Source: an uncultured Oscillibacter sp. (GTDB taxonomy: Bacteria; Bacillota; Clostridia; Oscillospirales; Oscillospiraceae). From it: a DNA stretch of 5,986 nucleotides. Both the position numbers and the translations under genes were made by a program. Below, one piece after another: positions 4,109-5,986 of the stretch; positions within the stretch are counted from its first letter, which is position 1; the number at the start of each line of letters is the position of its first letter. Below the pieces are notes generated by a model that saw nothing but the letters and a program-made list of their open reading frames with translations, was not told the DNA's origin and did no database searches. The stretch is from assembly GCA_937884915.1 (NCBI GenBank), contig CALAAN010000436.1, forward strand, positions 1 to 5,986, in the 5' to 3' direction.

Positions 4109-5986
4109 ATGAGAGAGACAAGATTCGGCAAGCGCTGTCTCACGTGGGTCTTGGTGCTGATGCTGACCCTCTCGCTCCTGCCGGTCAGCGCACTGGCGGC
4201 AGACGGGGAAGCACGTTTTTACGGTAAAAACGTCACAATCATGGATGATTGTGATAACACCTCGGTGAATGAAGCTGCGGTGCGGGATGTCGAAGACAGC
4301 GACGCGGTTGTGTACGAGGGCGAAAGCGACGAAGATCAACCGGAATGGGCGGTGAGCCGCTCGAAGACGGCAACGGCGCTGGACGCCAACGACGAATCCC
4401 GCGTGACGCTGTCCCTGCCAAGCGCGGAGGAAAAACTGTCCAGCGATATTGTATTCGTGCTGGATAAATCCAGTTGTAGCGCAGAGACCGCAGCATGTGC
4501 AGAGCGGATGTTTGATTCCTTGAAGACTGAGGTCAGCAAAAACGAATCGAAAATTCAAATTGGCGTCGTGGTATTCGGTGGTGATGCAAAAGTTTCCTAT
4601 ACTTTGAGTACATTCCCAACAACGGACGAGCAGTTTGCGAAACTTAAAAATGCACTTACGCAGAAACCGGACGGTTTGATGGGCGGTACTAATATGCATG
4701 CTGGTCTTCTGGCTGCACAGGAAATGCTCAGAAATAGTACTACTGATGAAAATCGGCAGTATGTCATTTTGGTCAGTGATGGTTTGCCTCGTTTGTTTAC
4801 CGGTTCTGATGGCAGGACGAAGGATATCTATTATCACGTATACGAGAATAACTTTTATGGAATGATTGATGAATGGACAACGTGCCGTACCGGAACTACC
4901 GCAAACGAGGATAACGGCTATGCGCGTCCAGTACCTTATGGGAATTGGGATACCTATTTCACCAGGGTTCAGAATTGGGTAAAAGACGATGGCGACAAAT
5001 ATGCGATGGATTATCTGACCTATGGTAACGATGTCAGCAAAACAACGGTGTGGGATAGCAGCACTAATCAGTATAAGGACGGCTTTACGTTTATCGAAAA
5101 AGATGACTACGAAAATCACGCTATGTCTGTCGACCGCGCTGTCTATGAAGCCTACAATGCATTTACGGGAATGGTAGATAACGGCTATCACTGCTATGCG
5201 TATCTCTCCGGCAGCACTGAATTTGGCTGCGCATTTATGGGAGCAATGAACAGCTATGCAGGGAATGTTGGCGATATCGACTTTACAAGTGTTGGAAACG
5301 ACATTCTCTACGCCGTTGGCGCTGGCTCTACCGTTGTGGACACAATGGGCCCAGACTTTAACTTTGCCGGTTTGGATACCATGACGCTGACCATCAGCAA
5401 TGAGCAGGAGTCCACGACGCTTTCGCGCAAGATTGATGGTAATACCGCATATTTTGGCGATGCCGATGCCGACGTTGAACAACTGGACGAAGATAGCTGC
5501 CGATTCATGGTGGTATATGACAAAGACAATGATAAGTTCACCTGGACGATCAAAGAGAGCGTCTCCAACTTCAATCATGTTCAGCTTTCCTATCAGGTCA
5601 AACTGGTCAACCGTGCGACCAGACCTGGCACCTATGGCGTGACTGACCTGAAGGGCGACGGGTATGACGACGTTACGGGAAACTCTTATGATGATAGAGA
5701 CGCGCTCTATACCAACGCGAGCGCTATTTTGAAGGCGGTAAGCTCTCAGGGAGGCACTATCATAGTGGAGTTCCCCAAGCCCTCCGTTTCCTACACTGTG
5801 AAACGTCCGCATCATCCGACGACGCCGACCAAGCCGGACAACACCGTCGAGATCCCTGATGAGGATGCCCTCGGCCTGAACACGGACGATCATTTCGCCT
5901 ACATCATCGGTTATCCCGACGGCACGGTGCAGCCGAACGGCCAGATCACCCGCGCCGAGGCGACGACCATCTTCTTCCGCCTGCTG
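4109..5986 (+). CDS. Secreted VWA-domain adhesin with SLH cell-wall anchor (3' partial)
   Basis: The frame is open for 626 codons to the window edge. Residues 1-30 are a signal peptide (basic RFGKR, hydrophobic CLTWVLVLMLTLSLLP, cleavage after ALA at 28-30). An acidic segment follows, then a von Willebrand factor A domain from about 112: DIVFVLD at 113-119, GGTN with Thr194, and VSDG with Asp224. The metal site DxSxS reads D119-K-S121-S-C123, with Cys for the last Ser. An aromatic-rich insertion (about 235-330) follows the DG motif. Residues 405-560 resemble the beta-sandwich domains that accompany VWA in surface adhesins. A KRPHHPTTPTKP linker (565-576) leads to an SLH repeat (about 590-626, FAYIIGYPDG and ITRAE) that binds wall polymers. 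Further SLH repeats probably lie beyond the edge. Translation starts from GGAGG under the riboswitch. The likely role is attachment; the ligand is unknown. Confidence 0.9.
   Translation, partial: MRETRFGKRCLTWVLVLMLTLSLLPVSALAADGEARFYGKNVTIMDDCDNTSVNEAAVRDVEDSDAVVYEGESDEDQPEWAVSRSKTATALDANDESRVTLSLPSAEEKLSSDIVFVLDKSSCSAETAACAERMFDSLKTEVSKNESKIQIGVVVFGGDAKVSYTLSTFPTTDEQFAKLKNALTQKPDGLMGGTNMHAGLLAAQEMLRNSTTDENRQYVILVSDGLPRLFTGSDGRTKDIYYHVYENNFYGMIDEWTTCRTGTTANEDNGYARPVPYGNWDTYFTRVQNWVKDDGDKYAMDYLTYGNDVSKTTVWDSSTNQYKDGFTFIEKDDYENHAMSVDRAVYEAYNAFTGMVDNGYHCYAYLSGSTEFGCAFMGAMNSYAGNVGDIDFTSVGNDILYAVGAGSTVVDTMGPDFNFAGLDTMTLTISNEQESTTLSRKIDGNTAYFGDADADVEQLDEDSCRFMVVYDKDNDKFTWTIKESVSNFNHVQLSYQVKLVNRATRPGTYGVTDLKGDGYDDVTGNSYDDRDALYTNASAILKAVSSQGGTIIVEFPKPSVSYTVKRPHHPTTPTKPDNTVEIPDEDALGLNTDDHFAYIIGYPDGTVQPNGQITRAEATTIFFRLL
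4213..4254. repeat. Two abutting perfect palindromes inside the adhesin gene
   Basis: The first has arms ACGTTTTTAC (4213-4222) and GTAAAAACGT (4224-4233) around a single G. The second has arms TCACAATCAT (4233-4242) and ATGATTGTGA (4245-4254) around GG. They share one base (4233) and cover codons 35-49, just after the signal peptide. Both sets of 10-bp arms are perfect, which is very unlikely by chance for two neighbours. They could be RNA hairpins early in the message, protein-binding dyads, or a recombination or insertion scar. No known site class is recognised. Confidence 0.75.

Noticed and set aside
4052..5893. A 613-codon open frame on the minus strand covering most of the adhesin gene
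   Set aside because: The plus-strand frame has a signal peptide, VWA motifs, an SLH repeat, a ribosome binding site and a riboswitch, while the antisense product shows no recognisable domain. It is a shadow of codon composition.

Overview
The window looks like chromosome from a GC-rich, Gram-positive member of the Clostridia, probably an Oscillospiraceae-type gut anaerobe. The reasons are high-GC coding sequence, strong G-rich ribosome binding sites, a GEMM-I (cyclic-di-GMP-I) riboswitch, and a cell-wall-bound SLH surface protein. The assignment to a group is inference; no rRNA or tRNA is present to fix it.

Layout, all genes on the + strand. (1) 1-74 is the tail of a membrane protein, closed by a strong intrinsic terminator (118-158). 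(2) 314-1792 is a MocR/GntR-type regulator with a winged-helix head and an aminotransferase-fold body. It has its own promoter and a leader with two competing hairpins. (3) 1982-3202 is arginine deiminase (arcA), with all catalytic residues visible. (4) 3279-3731 is an ArgR-family arginine repressor, probably co-transcribed with arcA and followed by a long hairpin. (5) 3793-4108 is a regulatory region: AT-rich upstream repeats, an extended -10 promoter, a GEMM-I aptamer, and a terminator hairpin that also contains the Shine-Dalgarno. (6) 4109 to the window end is a secreted VWA-domain adhesin whose C-terminus enters an SLH anchor and runs off the edge.

How they may work together: regulator, arcA and argR form an arginine-response block. 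ADI converts arginine to citrulline and ammonia, ArgR senses arginine, and the MocR protein is a plausible extra controller of the arcA promoter, where two ACTGnTACA direct repeats lie upstream. The adhesin is a separate unit, probably controlled by cyclic di-GMP, which often governs the switch to attachment.

Most noteworthy: the MocR protein has Leu where the PLP-binding Lys should be, with other cofactor contacts also changed, so it may be a PLP-independent sensor. The adhesin leader is a compact riboswitch, terminator and RBS-masking unit. Two perfect, abutting palindromes (10-bp arms each) lie inside the adhesin gene just after the signal peptide, near the point where base composition drops sharply.
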